Position numbers and translations under genes: made by a program | The notes under the pieces: generated by a model | Databases searched by the model: none | What the model saw: only the letters and a program-made list of their open reading frames with translations | Told to the model about the DNA's origin: nothing | Source: Poecilobothrus nobilitatus | Lineage: Eukaryota > Arthropoda > Insecta > Diptera > Dolichopodidae | Assembly (NCBI GenBank): GCA_947095535.1 | Contig: OX352774.1 | Coordinates: 173,660,200-173,724,199, forward strand | Direction of reading: 5' to 3' | Length of the DNA stretch: 64,000 bases | Shown: piece after piece, positions 23,067 through 34,999 of the stretch | How positions within the stretch are numbered: the stretch's first letter is position 1 | Layout of the letters: each line of letters opens with the position of its first letter

Positions 23067-24943
23067 ATTTATTACAATTTATTACAATTGTCAGAGCTAG
23101 AACTAAATTAAGTCCTTATCTTGCCTTACAACAGTCAATATGGGTCTACACATTATACTATTTTTTCAGTGTTTATATATTATCTAAACTATACATTCTC
23201 TTTTTTGTTTTATTAATACAAACGTTAGTTACTATATCAAAAATATTAGTGAATGTTAGAAATAAATATAGTTACTTTTAATTTAAAAATTCTTAAATTA
23301 GTCATGAAGTAATGGTTAATGATTAAATTTATTCATGCTGGAACCGCTAGCATTTTATGGTCGTGTAAAGTCTGGTTTAAAGTTTTAGTTTGCTAACGTT
23401 TATATTAAAAAGGCCAGATGCAGTGAGTTGATCTCTCTTAGCATACGAGAGATTGGTTCAAATTTCCTGTAAAAAAAGATGATTGTAGTTTTAAAAGAAC
23501 CGCACCATTTATATTTAATTATAATTAGATTCCTCAACCACTCCACCATTATAATTAGATTCCTCCTAGATATCATAGTTATTTTAATTTTTTGATGCAC
23601 AGTGCCTATGATCTTTTAGGAACATCTTTGCTTTACCTTCTAAGGTTCTCTGAAATATACACAGTGGTCTATGGCTTTTGAAGAGAATCTTGTTTCGAAA
23701 CCTTTCAAATATTTATTTTTTTTCTTTATTAAATTTTTGATGTGATGGCATAATTATAATAATTTTACAAAGCATAATTAAATTCAATAAAAGTATACAA
23801 ATAGTTAAGGCTTAAGCTAGATCTGTATTTTTCTTATAATATAGAAAGATTTGATATTCTTTTATTTTCATTATATTTCAATAATTTCATTAAATTTTAT
23901 TATATGATATTTAATATTATTTTAAAAATTTCAGGGAGTTCATTGTATATACCTTTAAACAATGGATAATAGACAGATTGTAATTTGATTATTAGTTTGA
24001 AACAATGATAAGTAGTTATTTATTTTATTTCCTCTATTATAATAATGTATTTCGATTCTTCTATTCAACATGAAATTATGTTTTATTTGATTGTATATTA
24101 TTTTAAAAGCAAGTAAGTAGGATTCAAGTTTAAATACTATAATCTTAAAACTATTGTACTGACCTGTATATAACATACTTGTTGGATGTCGTATAGGAAG
24201 TTGATGAATAATTTTAATGCATTAAGTGTATAATGACTCTAATTTGTTCATATTAACTTGCAGAGCTCTACATAGATTAAGATAACTGATGTGGGGCTTA
24301 ATACAAGAGGAATAAATTGTATTTATAAGGTTCTCATGGGTATATATAGTTTTTTTTAGTTTAGGTATAATAAAGATTTAAGTATGATAATTGTTTTTAT
24401 TATTGTTTTGATGGTTGTCCCAATTAACTTTAGAATCTACTATTAAAGCTAAATAACTAATTAAAACTTTTTACAACTTTAATTTTAAACTAACGCGGTT
24501 TATTAGTAAGCCAATCTTTACATAATTCTGTATTGACTGTTTTAAATCAATTTCATTATTTTCAGTATATTTAAAAACAACGGATTATATCGTAATTCGT
24601 CGAAACTATTATTTAGATTTAAAAGAGTCAAGTTGTTAATGTAGATTTTGGAAAGATCTGAACCCAATACGGAGCCTTACGTAAAAGAACATTTTCTGTC
24701 TCACTCTGACAAAAGCTACTTTATGACAGATATCAGATGATAAAGTCGTTTCAAAATGAGCTGAGTAGCGGCTAATTAGTCTTTCATATTTTCTGTTTGC
24801 TATTCAAACACTTTTTACTTTTTCACAGTTAAACAGAGTAAAATATGATGCCTTTATAAGAATTATGTTTTTGAACCTACATATGTTTCCTATACGAATG
24901 TTCTGTTTGCGACTTAATGCAGATCTTAAATATTCCAGTTACT

Positions 24944-24953
24944 ACTAAGATAT
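24944..24953. repeat. Target-site duplication of SINE copy C (left)
   Basis: ACTAAGATAT, repeated at 25097-25106. Confidence 0.85.
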
Positions 24954-25096
24954 ATTTTTTTTTTAATGCATTTCTCTGCCACATAAATGTGGCACAGGAA
25001 ATTACACAGCCTTTCCTGTTCAGGAGTGGCTGTACGTAAGATGAAATAACTCGTACGATGTGTGTGGGATTTACCCACTAGGCCACCAAGGCCCCA
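24954..25096 (-). mobile_element. tRNA-derived SINE, family 1 (copy C), with target-site duplication
   Basis: On the minus strand the head reads GGGGCCTTGGTGGCCTAGTGGG. An internal deletion has removed most of the B-box part, then the shared tail runs to CACATTTATGTGGCAGAG and an A tail. ACTAAGATAT is duplicated at 24944-24953 and 25097-25106. The SINE is therefore younger than the CR1-like element it interrupts. Confidence 0.88.
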
Positions 25097-25320
25097 ACTA
25101 AGATATTTTCTGATATCTTTATTTTTTGAGATAAAATTAGTTAATCTAAGACAGGTACCAGTTGTATTTGACCATGAAAAAAATGAATCAGTTTTTTTTT
25201 TTATAATAATCTCAAAGATTTTAAAGATAGCTGATGGTAGAATAGATATTGGTCAAATAGATATTTGGTAGATAATATGTACATTTCGTTTTAATTCCAT
25301 TTTTAAAGATTCAGATTACA

Positions 25321-26915
25321 ATGTCTGTTTTAAGTTTTCCTGATAAATTCATTGAACTTGCATCATTACTTCAATTTTACCATATTAAAATGTATTTTTG
25401 AAGAACAGTCTCAAAAAAAAACTATTTTAAAACATTTTGTATTTCAATTGCACTAAATATCTATAATAAAAATAAAAAAATACATTCAAATATACTTTTA
25501 AACAATAGATTTAAAATACAATAAAATTTTAATAAAAACAAAATACAAATTAATGAATATTCACACCTGTTTAAAGAAACATTTACAACATATCTATATT
25601 TTTTTTTTTTTTTTTTTCAATTTTAAGATACAATATTAAATAAATGTATGCAATTTATTCGTGGGCATAAAATATCGAATTACAAAATAATTAAAACCTA
25701 AGCATAAATATCAAATTTAATTCATTAAGAAAATCAATCTTATAGATTTATCACAGTCACATATTAAATACCTACATTTTTGTTGTTTTTGTTGCTTTTC
25801 TTTTATTAAAAAATTCAATTAACATGTCAAGATCAATTACCATATGGATCAAAAAAAAAAAACAAAAAAAAAAAAAACAAATTATATAGGATTAACATTG
25901 ATGTCATGTTTATTTCAAGTCAAAAATGAAAAACTTCACACCTTAGATTGATAATATCAAAAAAATAAATTATCAGATATAAATACAAATGTATTTTTTT
26001 TTTTTTTACTAGTTATATTTAAGTGAAATAAATTAAAATTAATCACCCCAGATATTTATAATGATGAAATTGCAACATCTCATAATATTTTCAACCCTCT
26101 TAAAAAATAAATTTCCAATTTTTCTTTATTTTTTTTTTTTTAATAATAAGGTAAATAAATTAAAGGTATATACATATATATGCATATTTAAACGCCGACG
26201 AAGTTTTTCCATATACAGTTATTATAAATTTTTTTTTTTTTTTTTGTATAAAATAGCAAAAATAAAAAAAATTGTTAAGATTTAATCAATTTTAATAATT
26301 CTAACTGATATCTGGGTGGGTGTTTAAATAGTTAGGCAATTAACACTCTGGTTTTGCATTATTATAAAAACAAAACAGCAGCAAAAATAACAAATTGATA
26401 ATAATTTGCAGCTTAATAATTTTATTTTTTTTTAAATTATTTAATTTTAATTTAATTGGAAATATACGGATATTATAAAATAAATTATAAGTTTTTTTTT
26501 TCAAATTTACATATTTGAAAATTTCAGAAATTTTTTAATAAATTTTTTTTTTGCTTTTTTGAGAACAACCACAACTCTAGGAACCAAAGTATATTAACAT
26601 AATTCCGATCATATAGTCGACAGAGTTGCGACGATTAAAAAACATATGCCTTCTTAAGTATAGGTATTTACCCACAATTGAGACTATCGCAGTTCAACCA
26701 AAAACTCGTCGTCGTAAAGATTAAGATATATTTTCTATTTTTGTCGTTGATGGTCGAATTTTATAAATTTGTTAAATGTATCCTTAAGAAAAAACATTAA
26801 AAACGGCATTTATTTTGAATAATAAGATTTAATTCAGATTTCTTTTCATTAATTGTTTTTCTTTTTCTAAAAATGAAGTACAATTTACAAAATTTAAAGT
26901 CCGTACAATTATTAA
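25321..26915. other. Unique A+T-rich DNA with one complex island
   Basis: Homopolymer-rich to about 26570. The island 26575-26770 is much more complex and has minus-strand stretches such as NYVNILWFLELWLF broken by stops, which suggests an old transposon gene piece. No family could be named. Confidence 0.45.
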
Positions 26916-27759
26916 TCATAATATTTAATCTGTAAAAGACAGACATTTAGAACCATTTTACTCAATGATTTACCAACCAACTTTCATTTTTTTCTTTTTA
27001 AATGAAAAATATTCAGTATAGCCATCTTACAAAATTAATATTTTTCCAAAATTTTCTAATTTTCATTAATAATTTTCCATTTTTATAAAAAACCCATGTA
27101 AAGTATATACATATGTATCATATAATATGTATAATCTATACCTATATTAAACATTTTTAAAAAAGATGGTCTTTGATTCCGTTAAATTTTTGTTTAATTT
27201 TTCTTTTCGATTAAAAATTTTAAAATATTGGTTGTATGGTAGGAGTAGGAATTTCACAATATAACTGATTATAAAGATTAAAATTTCAGTTTAGTGTTTA
27301 GTACAGTGGTAGAGTGTGGGGTTATTAATAGTTGCTTTTTGATTTTGCAAGTTCGATTCAGTTCTGTTTTTTTTTTTGTTTTTTTTTTTTATATTTTAAA
27401 CGAAATAAATTCTTACATATCATAATATCATAATAATATTTAATCTGTATAAAATAGATATTTAAAACCTTTTACTCAATGATTTATCATCTTAGGCTTC
27501 TTATAATATATACATATATAATAGGTATATATTGAGTTTCCAATACTCAATAAATCAAGGGCAACTTCTAAAAGATAATAATAATCGTGTTTTTACAAAA
27601 AATATCATTTACAAAAAAATTTTAAATTCATAAAAGCTTTAATTATTGAAAATTGTATTTTTACATTTTAAATAAAATCATAAAGAAACTATACTGTATA
27701 TATTGTATTGTAATTGCTAATTAAAACACCTCGAATTTCGAGGGGCGGGCGAATACTAG
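26916..27759 (+). mobile_element. Non-autonomous Helitron, copy 1
   Basis: Starts with TCATAATATTTAATCTGT after an A and ends with a hairpin (CCTCGAATTTCGAGG, 27729-27743), twelve bases and CTAG followed by T. These are the Helitron hallmarks: 5' TC, 3' hairpin plus CTRR, insertion between A and T, and no target duplication. The 844-bp body has no Rep/helicase coding sequence. It carries an internal repeat of its own 5' end at about 27427 and a tRNA-like A box/B box segment followed by a T run (27296-27390). A second copy lies inverted at 46512-47380. Confidence 0.85.
27296..27390 (+). repeat. tRNA-like (pol III promoter-like) segment inside the Helitron
   Basis: TAGTACAGTGGTAGAGTG resembles a tRNA A box and AAGTTCGATTCAG a B box, about 45 bp apart, followed by a long T run that could act as a pol III terminator. 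The same segment is present in copy 2. It may be a SINE captured by the Helitron. Confidence 0.6.
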
Positions 27760-28319
27760 TTATTTTTTAATTTGAAAATTTTTATTGATATTTTTGTTTT
27801 TTATTATTTTTATCTTTGGTTTCGCTATAATTATGTTCCATTAGACGAAAAATAGTTGAGTGATGCGAATTTCACCGGTGGTAAAAATCGACCATGGTCA
27901 TAATTTCTTTTGTTCTTTAAAAGGCTGGGAATCTTACAAACTTCCAAAAACTTCGTTGATAGTGTCAGATTCTTATTGACTAAGCCCATCTCTTCATTTA
28001 GTCAACGCAATGGGATGAAATTTTACATGGGAGTAGAGAGAAGTATGAAGAAAAATAAACTAAAATTTAGCTAATAAAATAGGATGAAACCCCTGACTAG
28101 GCAGTAGAAATATAAAAGAATAGAACTAGGATGCGGAAACTTTAAATTGAGGACTGAATCTGTTAGCGAACAGTAAATTCATCTATTATTATTGCACTTT
28201 TGGTATCACTGACGATGCAATTAACAGTTACAACATGCAGTAGTATATAATGCTTCCCTTCATGACTTACCAAAACTAGTTTCACTGTAGCAACTATTAT
28301 TATTATTTATTACTCCGAG

Positions 28320-28715
28320 GTTCAATTAAAAAGACTGCCGACTTAACCATTACGCTAAAAATCTAATAAACAGATCTAAAATTGTTAATTTTAAATGAAT
28401 GGAAATGTTAATAAATTCCGAGAAAATTATAGTTCCATCTTTTTTACACGTAAATTGAATAGTTGTATATTACAGAAATTAACTGGGTTGATTCGGTTAA
28501 ATATTTGAGAAACAATTTAGACAAAAGACTTACATTTCGTGACCATATAGGTAAAATTATCGATAAGATAAATAAAACAATTAGGATTCTATATCCGCTC
28601 AAAAATCGCAACACCATCTTAAGTACAGAAAAAAACAAATTATTATGAAATCTATATTTGTCGCAATACTAACGTACGGTGCCCTGTATGGGACAACTGT
28701 GCCAATAATGTAATA
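28320..28715 (+). mobile_element. jockey-type retrotransposon remnant (RT C-terminal part)
   Basis: Plus-strand frames read a stretch like EWKMLINSEK (about 28395), VDSVKYLRNNLDKRLTFRDH (about 28490) and NKTIRILYPLKNRNTILSTE. Then, after a one-base shift, KSIFVAILTYG, and after another PVWDNCANN, where the family has the conserved ILTYGCPVW. These are the usual thumb-region signatures of jockey-clade polymerases. Two frameshifts within 60 bases show that it is dead. The 5' part is missing. Confidence 0.85.
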
Positions 28716-29347
28716 ATGTAAATATATGTAGTATATATTATGGAAACAATAAATAAACAAAAATAAACAAAAAATGAATTTAAATAGATTTTTTATTTTT
28801 ATGAGATTTTGTGATCACTTAACTTATAAATCGATTACGATATTGAACTTTCTGCTTCTTCTTCGCTAAAGCTTGATGTAAGCTTTGGCCTTCTTTACTT
28901 TGTTTCTCTATTCATCTCGATTTTGTACTGATATTTTCCAGTTTCTCGCGTTTAATTTTCTTGCGTCATCTTCGACGTTATCTAACCATCTTGTTTTTGG
29001 TGTACCTTTTTCTCTTCTAAAATCTAGTCTTGCATCAAATATTTTTTTCTGGATCCGGCTATCATTCATTCTAGCTATGTGACCAGCCCACCTTAGTCGT
29101 TGAGCTTTTGCAAAGCTTATTATATCCTCATTGTTAATTAATTCAGTTAATTCGAAATTGTTTCTTCTTAAATATTCCCCGTTTCTAATCTTTTATCACC
29201 AAATATTTTCCTAAGAATTTTCCTTTCAAATGTACGGAGGTAATTTTCATCAGCTATTATATTAATGTCCACAATTCGCATCCATATGTTACAATCGGGC
29301 GAATGATAATTTTGTATATTATAATTTTGATATGTTTGGATAGTAGT

Positions 29348-29355
29348 ATTGATTT
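29348..29355. repeat. hAT target-site duplication (left)
   Basis: ATTGATTT; the right copy ATTGATTG is at 30297-30304 (7 of 8 identical). Confidence 0.75.
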
Positions 29356-30296
29356 CAGTGGCGGAACTAGTGGACGCAGGACCCTGCGTTGCGGGGGGCC
29401 ACCAGCTATAGAGGGCCAAAAATTATTAGTAAAAAAATTATTTACAATCATTTTTTATATACATACATACACTGAAACTTTTTTCCCTCAGTTATAGTTG
29501 CTCACAAATATATAAAACTAACATTGAATAGCGCTGCTATGAGTTTTAGTGATTTGTAGTTGATGTGAATATGTTTCTAATTCTATTGAAGCTAATCTTG
29601 AATATTGATGTGTAATTTCTAGTTTAAGCCATAGTTTTTGTGATTTTTCTATTACATTAATTCTGTTCTTGAATTATTTTCCTGCATCCCTCCAAATAAA
29701 TTAATGCTAATGACGCAACGTGATATAGTAATTATATAAAGAAGCACTACAGAGAAGGTTTAGTGAAGATATATCAAAAGAATTTCCACTGCATATGGTT
29801 ATGGTAAAGGCAATGCTGTACGATGAAATATCAAAAATATCATCTATACGCGAATTCGCTGAACTTTTAATCGTAAAATTGTCAACTGTAGCTTCAAGTG
29901 TTCCACAAGTGATAACAGCATTGTTATTGTTTCTCACGCTACCTGTTACGGTCGCATCAGCTGAACGTTTTTTTCAAAGCTGAAAAAAACAAAATTATAT
30001 GCGTAATACCATTGGTAAAGACTGTTTAACCGATCTTTCAATACTTTCCATTGAAGCAAAAGCGGCTGGAAAAATGTAAATAAAAAGCATCATTACTGAT
30101 TTTGCCAATATGAAGTTAAGGAGGAAAGATTTTAATATACAAGATCCATTAAGTTTTGTTTCGTTTTTGCATTATTTTTATTTTGATTGCAATATGATAT
30201 ATGAAATAAATATTTAACTTGTTTTTGTTAAAAAAAATTTTGGGGAAATATTTTACTTTTGCGCGGGAGGGTTCGAATTTTGAAGTTCCACCACTG
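29356..30296 (+). mobile_element. Internally deleted hAT transposon
   Basis: Terminal inverted repeats CAGTGGCGGAACTAG (left) and CAGTGGTGGAACTTC (right, reversed) match at 12 of 15 positions. They are flanked by the 8-bp duplications ATTGATTT and ATTGATTG. The 941-bp element keeps only the transposase C-terminus. It inserted into the non-LTR element at 28850-30600, so it is the younger of the two. Confidence 0.9.
29712..30078 (+). pseudogene. hAT transposase C-terminal (dimerisation) domain, broken
   Basis: Plus-strand frame with FLTLPVTVASAERFFQS, the conserved hAT C-terminal motif (usually LPVTVASAERSFS-L). Then a stop at about 29981, then the continuation NYMRNTIGKDCLTDLSILSI, the usual R-T-M-Q-RL-LA-L-IE block, to a stop near 30078. 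The DDE core and the BED finger are missing, so no active transposase can be made. Confidence 0.85.
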
Positions 30297-30754
30297 ATTG
30301 ATTGATTAAAGAAACATCTATAATTCATTTCCATTCAACATCTTGTATTCTGTGTTAAATAGAGTATTGTATATACTATTATCACTCGCATCATTACCCC
30401 AAGATATGAAAAATTCTTTACTCCTTCAAAATTGTAATCCCTATTTTAATATTTTTCGGGATTCCTTCTGGATTCTTCTTTTAACATCTTTAAATACGAT
30501 ACTGGACTTTGAAAACTTAAAAAAGTTAATTAAACCTAAAACTTTAAATAGCAAAATACATAACGCCAATTACGCTGTACCTACTTTTAAAGAAATATTC
30601 ATTTAAAAAAAAATGAACTGCAATTTAATTTGAAATTTTTTTTTTTTTTTGTAGTAAAGCAAAACTTAAATTTTAAAAATATACAAAATAAATCGGAACT
30701 AATAGTTATTGAAATTAAATTTAATGTATGTACTTTAAAAACTTATTTATTTTC

Positions 30755-30775
30755 TATATATATATATATATATAT
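30755..30775. repeat. (TA)n microsatellite
   Basis: Uninterrupted TA run. Confidence 0.9.
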
Positions 30776-31066
30776 GTTATTTTTTTCTTACTTATAAATA
30801 ATTAGGTATATATTGAATTGTACAGCTGTTGTTAAAAACTTTACCATTTTTTGTCTTTTTTCATTTATTGTTAAAAATTTTAATTAAAGACCAAAAAAAA
30901 AAAAAAAATAGTGGAAACAACTATTAAAAAAAGGATTTCCTGCAAAGGAAACATTTTTTTCTTTCCTATTTTGAAGTTTTCTTTTTTTTTTTACTACCAA
31001 CGTCTCGGATTACAACTTTACTTGTTGTGCTTTTTTTCCTTAACTAAACATCGCATAATCATTGCC

Positions 31067-31131
31067 ATATATACATATATATATATGTATATATATATGT
31101 ATATATATATGCCGATATGTATATATATATG
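31067..31131. repeat. TATA/CATA compound microsatellite
   Basis: Alternating TA with interspersed TGTA units. Confidence 0.85.
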
Positions 31132-31629
31132 AATGTATTTTGTTATTGTTCAAATTCATTATTTAATAATAATAATAATAAAAAAAAAAACTTTATTAAA
31201 TATACATATACATATATATAATATATAAATACATATATTTTTTTTTTTACGTATTCACAATAATAAAAAGGAAAAAAAAAAATATTTTGTACTTTCACCG
31301 AAACAGAAACGCATAACTTTAAAAACAAAAAAAAAAAAAAAGTTCAAACAGTTCAAAAAACTTTTATTTTCTAATAACGAAAAATGTAAGTTGTTTTATT
31401 ATTATTAGATATATTTGTTGTTGCCGTTGTTGTAAATTTTATGTTTAATTTTTTTTTACTCAACATGTGATGTATTTATAGTTCAATCTTTTGAATTATT
31501 TTTGTTTTTTTTGTTATTGCATTGCATTACAATATTAAATCGCCGCTATATTCCTTCTTTTTTGTTTTTTTTTTTTTTTTGCTTTCTTACATCTCATATA
31601 GATGCGATTTATTTTCTTTTACTATTAAA

Positions 31630-31653
31630 TTATATATATATATATATATATAT
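31630..31653. repeat. (TA)n microsatellite
   Basis: Uninterrupted TA run. Confidence 0.9.
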
Positions 31654-33679
31654 GTTTTACATATGTCTATATACTAATGTATATTACACGTACACAATAT
31701 AAATATCGGTTTTTAAAATTCCAAATTGCTATTAAAGTTGACCATTAGATTGTTACTTACTATTATTTTATGGTAAATATTTAAAAGAAATTTCAAATCA
31801 CAAAAAAAAAAAAAAAAAAAAAAAAAACAATAATAACATCAAAAATTACAACAAAAATAGTACAATTGCACCATGCCGATAAAATTTCACTTATAATAAT
31901 GTTTGCCCCCTATGTCACTTTTAAATTCACAATTGTTATAAGCTTTAAACATGCATATAATATCATATGTTGCTATTATTATTGGTGTTGTTTTTTTTTT
32001 AATATATTTTTTGTACATTTTCCATTTCAAAGTTAAAAAACCAAAAAAAAAAAAGAAAAAAAACAAAAACCTCAGACAAGAAAATACTATTGTCCGGTTA
32101 GATATTGAAATCTTAAATTAACCAATGCAATATCTACAACAACAGCTACAACAACATCAAAGAAACAACAATTAGATGTTTTTAAATGGGAGAAAAAAAA
32201 TATATACATATATATACACTTTTATACACTTATAAAAAAAGGTTAAAGAAATGGCCATTGCCCGATAAATGCCTAAAAGCATTTATAACTTCATGTAACG
32301 GATTCGACAGACACAATGAAAAAAAAAATTAAAAAAAAAAAAAAAAAAAAACTAAACAAACAAATATTTTATAGGTTCCAGTTCGATTCCATCATATATT
32401 TTTTTGAATGAAACATTTTGATATAACAACTAAAAAAAAAACAACAAAAAACTCTTTAAACAAACGGGTGAAAAAAAATTAAATCGATTTTTGTAACCAT
32501 TAATTGTTGCAAGCAATATTCATTTAATTATACACATATAATACATATGTATGTACATAACATCTACTTTATACTTATATATATCCTATTATGTATAGTT
32601 TTAGTTTTTACTTTTATTTTTGTCAATATATAAATTTTTATTTTAATATCATACAACCATACACATACTTACAAACATAAAATGCAATTCAATTAAAAAA
32701 AAAAAAATAGGATGCAAAAATTAAAACACACTTTTGTTGCTTGATACTTACTCTTTGGTGTATCATGTATGTATGCATTCAATAATGTTATAACTTATTA
32801 TTATAGTAATTTTCTCTATATTTAAATATGTTTTATGTATTTAATATATGTATACACATAACAATGTAGATAAATTTTAATTTTAATGAAAAAAAAAATA
32901 AATAAATTTAATTTCATTTCATAAATTATTGTATTTATTAGTATCCTTTATAAATAGAGCAACAATGTTGCAGAAACATATTTATTTTTATATTTTACAG
33001 TATGTACTCATTATCTATATGATATTAGTAGAAATGAATTTAAATATATATTAGAGATTTTTCTTCATAATATGTAAATTTTAGATTTGTAACAAGGTAT
33101 TAAAATAAATATTGGATTATTAATTAATAGTTAGTATTTATGTTTAATATAAAAAAAAAATAATACATAATTTTATTTATTTTTATGGAAAATGTGCACC
33201 TTTAAATTCTGTCTTCTTTATTTTTTATTTTACTAATGTTTGATGTCTGATATAATAAGATGATATAACTGGTATATATAATTATGAATTACAATATTCT
33301 GGATTGAAAAATTCGAATTACAAAATAAAGTTTGTTTATAAAATTACTGGATTACTGGATTTGTATGTAAATTCCCAGAATAAATTGCGTAAAGCGCCTA
33401 TTATAGTTAACCACGTTTAACAATAGAAAACGTATAAACATTTTATACTACCATTTTACGATCTATCTCGTACCTGGATTTGTACCTACCTGTTTAATCA
33501 AAATAAAACTGTAATCTTTTGTAAAATTCAGATTTGTGAAAAATCAGAAACAAAAAACCAACATTTTGAAATTTCAGAATTACAACAACTGCGACATAAA
33601 TTAAATAAATTAACAATTTCGTTTAAATTGCAACATTTGATGCCAAAATATTTTTTTTGTTTAAAAAATTTTAAATAAC

Positions 33680-34110
33680 AAAATCTCCCAGCTTTAAAGT
33701 TAAATTGGAGTAGATATACGGCAACAAGATAAAATATCTAGACGTAGGCGTAAATACCTAGAATTGACAGATGTCAAGATAAGATGAAAAGAACACATTA
33801 CAAAGAGAAAAGTTGAACTAGAATTTAAATATAGAAAAATGTATTAACTCATATAGATCGAAAGTTGTAGATTGATTGACTCTATAATAAAATGTTTTGT
33901 TTTATAACGACATAATCAAGTTTGGTTGTACGGCTTACAACTATGAGGTTGTGACAAACGATCAAATATTCAGATCATTCATATTTTTCAACATAAAATT
34001 CTAAGTAACATGCACCACCTATAAATATAACTATATTTTCTGCTATACAACCTATAAAAATAACTAAATATATAAGAATTAACGTACAAAAGTAATAGTT
34101 ACTCTTTCAG
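33680..34110 (+). mobile_element. jockey-type retrotransposon remnant
   Basis: Plus-strand frames give DKIKYLDVGVNT (about 33730), where the family has KYLGV-LD. Later NDIIKFGCTAYN and, shifted by one base, LQL-GCDKRSNIQIIHIFQHKIL (about 33945), matching the YGIQLWG..S...I..FQ.K.LR block of jockey polymerases. It is heavily decayed, with several stops. The same block appears on the opposite strand at 49400-49795 and is better preserved there. Confidence 0.7.
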
Positions 34111-34290
34111 ACTAGTTTTAATATTTTAAGACTACGCTAATATTTTTAGTGAATTCAAGTTCATATAAAGTTCATATTGTCAAAACTATAAAGTTCTTTT
34201 TCCAACAGCTTCTTTTCTAATTTAACTTCTTTAATAATGTAAATTAAATATAATTAAATTATAACTTAAGATTCGACTTACTGTAATTAA

Positions 34291-34323
34291 TTTTTTATTT
34301 TTTTTTTTTATTTTCAGGTAAGA
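34291..34323 (+). promoter_or_regulatory. Recursive splice site (ratchet point) candidate
   Basis: A run of more than 20 pyrimidines broken by single A residues ends in TTTTCAG and is followed at once by GTAAGA (junction 34317/34318). This fits the recursive-splice consensus better than the site at 9331 in its pyrimidine tract. The two sites are on the same strand, about 25 kb apart, as seen in long fly introns. Confidence 0.5.
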
Positions 34324-34999
34324 ATAATTGAAATTCTTTGAAAAAATTCGAGCGACAAGCGACAAATGACATCTTTATCTTTTGATACCATATCATACCA
34401 TACCATAAGGAATTTGAATATGAATATGAATTAAAAAAAAATTTCAGCATCACAATGTTTTCTAAATTTTAATCCATAAACATACATACATATGTATAAT
34501 ATACAATATATATACAATTTGTTATATTCACTAAGAAAACTATAAAAAACAGCTAGAAAAATACCAAATAGTAGTGCAAGTATGATAAAACTAGTTTTAA
34601 AATAGACTATTAATGAATCTGGGCTAGGAACATATTTGACTAATGTAGGTGTATTTTGAAGAAAGTCAACGTTTAAATGTAATTTTATGTCTGTTGGGAT
34701 ATAGAAACAAATAATATTTGAAACTAATGGAGCTGAGAAAGGTGACTAAAGCAGCTGAGAACAAATCAATATATAAAGCTAATGAAGGTGTATTCTGCAA
34801 GAAGTTGAAGTTTAAATATGATTCTAAGTCTGTTTCAATAAAATTCAACTTTATTTAAAGATGGATTTTTTTAAATTAAACTTTAACTTTTAATAGTTTC
34901 AATAAAATGAGGCAGAAAAACACATGTATCTACAAATGCATGTAACACATTCGAAAACTTTAGTACTTATCTATCAAACTTTTATACTAATTTATAGGA

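Larger units (their letters stand above)
23930..25320 (-). mobile_element. CR1-like non-LTR retrotransposon remnant, interrupted by a SINE
   Basis: Minus-strand peptides in changing frames follow the order of a CR1/L2-type reverse transcriptase. A fingers-like stretch around 25200 resembles PISILPTISKIFE. The GVPQGS region is degenerate at about 24690, followed by KIYINNLTLL. Then come VDSKVNWDNH (about 24430), INTIYSSCIKPHISYLN (about 24310) and the C-terminal CIKIIHQLPIRHPTS (about 24200) and LESYLLAFKIIYNQIKHN. There are many stops and frameshifts. A family 1 SINE sits inside at 24954-25096. Assignment is by motif order, not by search. Confidence 0.75.
28850..30600 (-). mobile_element. Non-LTR retrotransposon RT C-terminal part, split by a hAT element
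   Basis: On the minus strand the upstream part (30600-30297) reads NRDYNFEGVKNFSYLG and RCFFNQSI. After the hAT insertion the frame resumes with IYKIIIRPIVTYGCELWTL (about 29300), ADENYLRTFERKILRKIFGD, FAKAQRLRWAGHIARMNDSR and TPKTRWLDNVEDDARKL. This order (TYGCE-W, LRTFERK, LRWAGH) is common to one group of endonuclease/RT elements. There are several frameshifts. The 5' part is absent. Confidence 0.85.
30601..33679. other. Unique A+T-rich DNA
   Basis: Dense homopolymers, three TA/CATA microsatellites and CAACAACAGC-type tracts; no transposon seen. A minus-strand consensus donor GTAAGTATC near 32753 follows a short ATG frame but has no partner. No gene is called. Confidence 0.6.

Noticed and set aside
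23400..23480. tRNA-like SINE around GAGATTGGTTCAAATTTCCTG
   Set aside because: Only a partial B box; no A box at the right distance and no match to either SINE family.
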